15,076 nt of DNA from Candidatus Fermentibacterota bacterium (GTDB lineage Bacteria > JAFGKV01): the NCBI GenBank assembly GCA_016928395.1, contig JAFGKV010000148.1, forward strand, positions 1 through 15,076. Reading direction: 5' to 3'. Every line of letters begins with the position of its first letter. Within the stretch, counting starts at the first letter, position 1. The notes below the pieces were generated by a model, which saw only the letters and a list, made by a program, of their open reading frames with translations, was not told where the DNA came from and ran no database searches. Of this stretch, positions 13,599 through 15,076 are shown piece by piece. Position numbers and translations under genes: made by a program.

Positions 13599-15052
13599 TG
13601 CGTACCGAAGTCTTCATCAACGCAGACCCTCGGGAGACGCGGGTCGCGGTTCTGGAAGACGGAAAGCTGGTTGAGCTGTGGGTGGAGCGGGCGGACAACC
13701 TGCGCATGATGGGTGACATCTATGTGGGTGCCGTGCAGTCGGTGCTGCCCGGTATGCAGGCGGCGTTTGTAGACCTGGGCCATGAACGGGCGGGGTTCCT
13801 TCACGTCTCAGACATGACCCTCCGCCCGCCGGAAGGCGAGACGGCGCCGGTAACCTGCACCGCCATAGGTGACCTTCTCAAGGAAGGCCAGCGGATCCTC
13901 GTGCAAGTGGTGAAGGAACCCACCGGCACCAAGGGGCCGCGCCTCAGTACGATGATCTCCCTTCCGGGACGGTATGCGGTGTTGATTCCCCAGGGAGCAT
14001 CAGTAGGCATCTCTCGTCGTATCGCAGATGGCACCGAGCGGGAGCGGCTTCGCTCCATCGGCGCCGAGGTGGTCCCCCCCGACATGGGGCTCATCCTCCG
14101 CACCATGGCCCAGGGCGTCGAGTCCCATGTCTTGGCGGAGGACGTCAAGAATCTCGTGCGGAAGTGGTCCGGTATCTCCCGCCGCGCGGCGGAAGTTCGG
14201 GGCCCGATGCTTCTCCACCGGGAGGATGGGGTCGGAATGTCGGCCGTGAGAGATACGTTCGGTGCCGATGTCGACCGACTGGTCGTGGACGATCGCACCC
14301 TCTATCGCGCCATTGTGAGGAGCCTGGAGGGGGCCTCCACGACACTGAGAGACAGAGTTGAGCTATATGAGCACGACGTGCCGGTGTTTGAGTATTTTGG
14401 TGTTGAACGCGAGCTGCAGGAGCTGATCAGCCGCCGAGTCACTTTGCCCAAGGGAGGATCCTTGGTCATCGAGCAGACCGAAGCCCTTGTGGTAGTGGAC
14501 GTAAATACGGGGCGTTATGCGGGGGGTCGAGACCTGGAGGAGACGGTATTCAACACCAATATGGAGGCCGCCGACGAGATCGCCCGACAACTGCGGCTGC
14601 GCGATCTTGGGGGCATCATCGTTATCGATTTCATCGATATGGAGGATCTGAGCCATCGCGAGCAACTGGTGGGGAGGCTCCAAGCGGCGTTGACCAGGGA
14701 TCGTGCGCACACCCGGGTTTTGCCGGTGAGCGAACTTGGAGTCGTGGAGATGACGCGGGAGCGTATCAGGCCCAGTCATGCGGACACGATGATGGAGCCC
14801 TGCCCCGCGTGCGATGGGACGGGCCGCGTCATGTCGCTGCTTTCCTCGGCCCTTGACCTGGATCGCCGGCTACGATCCATTATGGCGGCCGGCGATGCGG
14901 AGCGAGTGTGCATCGAAGTAAGTGGGATGCTGAATGAGTATCTCGCCGCACAGTGGGGCGAGCGCTGGGAGCAGACGAAACGGGAGTGCACGGTGGTAGT
15001 CGGCGACAGCACGGCGGGCTATCCCAAAGAACCGTTTCGAGTGATTACGTAG
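13598..15052 (+). CDS. rng: Ribonuclease G (Rne/Rng family)
   Basis: A 484-aa endoribonuclease of the RNase E/G family, which cuts single-stranded RNA in rRNA maturation and mRNA decay. It begins VRTEVFINADPRETRVAVLEDG. An S1 RNA-binding domain covers about 34-120 (GDIYVGAVQSVLPGMQAAFV, GFLHVSDM, GQRILVQV). The catalytic core carries VVDVNTG with Asp301 and IVIDFIDM with Asp344 as the magnesium-binding acids, and the zinc-link CPAC (Cys402, Cys405) lies in CPACDGTGR. Its length fits RNase G rather than RNase E, because the long degradosome-scaffold tail is absent. GTG 13598 overlaps the preceding stop as TAGTG, with GGAAG upstream; ATG 13550 would lie inside the radical SAM gene and adds residues not found in the family. 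Last complete gene of the plus operon. Confidence 0.95.
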   Translation: MRTEVFINADPRETRVAVLEDGKLVELWVERADNLRMMGDIYVGAVQSVLPGMQAAFVDLGHERAGFLHVSDMTLRPPEGETAPVTCTAIGDLLKEGQRILVQVVKEPTGTKGPRLSTMISLPGRYAVLIPQGASVGISRRIADGTERERLRSIGAEVVPPDMGLILRTMAQGVESHVLAEDVKNLVRKWSGISRRAAEVRGPMLLHREDGVGMSAVRDTFGADVDRLVVDDRTLYRAIVRSLEGASTTLRDRVELYEHDVPVFEYFGVERELQELISRRVTLPKGGSLVIEQTEALVVVDVNTGRYAGGRDLEETVFNTNMEAADEIARQLRLRDLGGIIVIDFIDMEDLSHREQLVGRLQAALTRDRAHTRVLPVSELGVVEMTRERIRPSHADTMMEPCPACDGTGRVMSLLSSALDLDRRLRSIMAAGDAERVCIEVSGMLNEYLAAQWGERWEQTKRECTVVVGDSTAGYPKEPFRVIT

Positions 15053-15063
15053 CTGCGGGAGAC

Positions 15064-15076
15064 AGGAGTGAGGAGA
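15064..15076 (+). promoter_or_regulatory. Purine-rich ribosome-binding site for a gene beyond the window
   Basis: AGGAG and GAGGAGA lie at the extreme right end, 12-24 bases after the ribonuclease G stop. They are well placed to serve a start codon just outside the window. In many bacteria rng is followed by rplU and rpmA (ribosomal proteins L21 and L27), which is the natural guess for the next gene. Confidence 0.45.

Noticed and set aside
1-15076. CRISPR array, insertion sequence, phage genes, rRNA
   Set aside because: I looked on both strands and saw no regularly spaced repeats, transposase motifs, terminal inverted repeats with target duplications, phage structural genes or rRNA sequence.

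Overview
This window looks like a piece of chromosome from a GC-rich, probably uncultivated bacterium. By eye the GC content is about 60% or more, coding is dense, and there are several 1-14 nt gene overlaps and several GTG starts. No phage, CRISPR or rRNA signal is visible. A fused B12-binding/radical SAM protein (TIGR03960 plus TIGR03936 type) placed directly before ribonuclease G is seen in many environmental phyla, for example FCB-type lineages, Planctomycetes-like groups and Chloroflexi. The sequence alone does not allow a firmer placement.

Layout. (1) 1-708 is a decayed edge. It holds a possible minus-strand gene running off the left end, a DUF2283-like small gene whose homology breaks off after about 55 residues, a perfect 9-bp AT-rich inverted repeat, and non-coding sequence. 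(2) 709-2471, minus strand, holds a 4-TM hypothetical protein, a possible 59-aa small ORF with a full AGGAGG Shine-Dalgarno, and a membrane-anchored SGNH/GDSL hydrolase, arranged end to end with short overlaps. (3) 2554-2637, plus strand, is a tRNA-Leu (anticodon CAA) with a plausible promoter just upstream. (4) 9698 down to 2655, minus strand, is a tight three-gene operon for exported proteins: an alkaline-phosphatase-superfamily 'sulfatase' with Thr at the formylglycine position, a 1435-aa lipoprotein with a GH2-type sugar-binding module and a glycosidase-like body, and a secreted protein of unknown function. The genes join by TAATG and ATGAGTAA overlaps. (5) 9985-15052, plus strand, is a housekeeping operon: a YugP-type zinc metallopeptidase, a short asparaginase-domain protein, the large radical SAM fusion and ribonuclease G. 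The last few bases carry a purine-rich ribosome-binding site for a gene beyond the window, by common context possibly rplU.

How the genes may work together. The minus operon is best read as an extracytoplasmic module acting on a decorated glycan: one enzyme removes or transfers a sulfate/phosphate-type group, and a surface lipoprotein binds or cleaves the sugar. The substrate is unknown and the assignment is inference. The nearby SGNH hydrolase, a family that often edits acyl esters on glycans, would fit the same theme but is separated by the tRNA. The plus operon joins RNA processing (RNase G) with a radical SAM enzyme widely found beside it. The operon with the large unclassified lipoprotein is the best candidate for something undescribed. 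Everything else is recognisable or too degraded to interpret.
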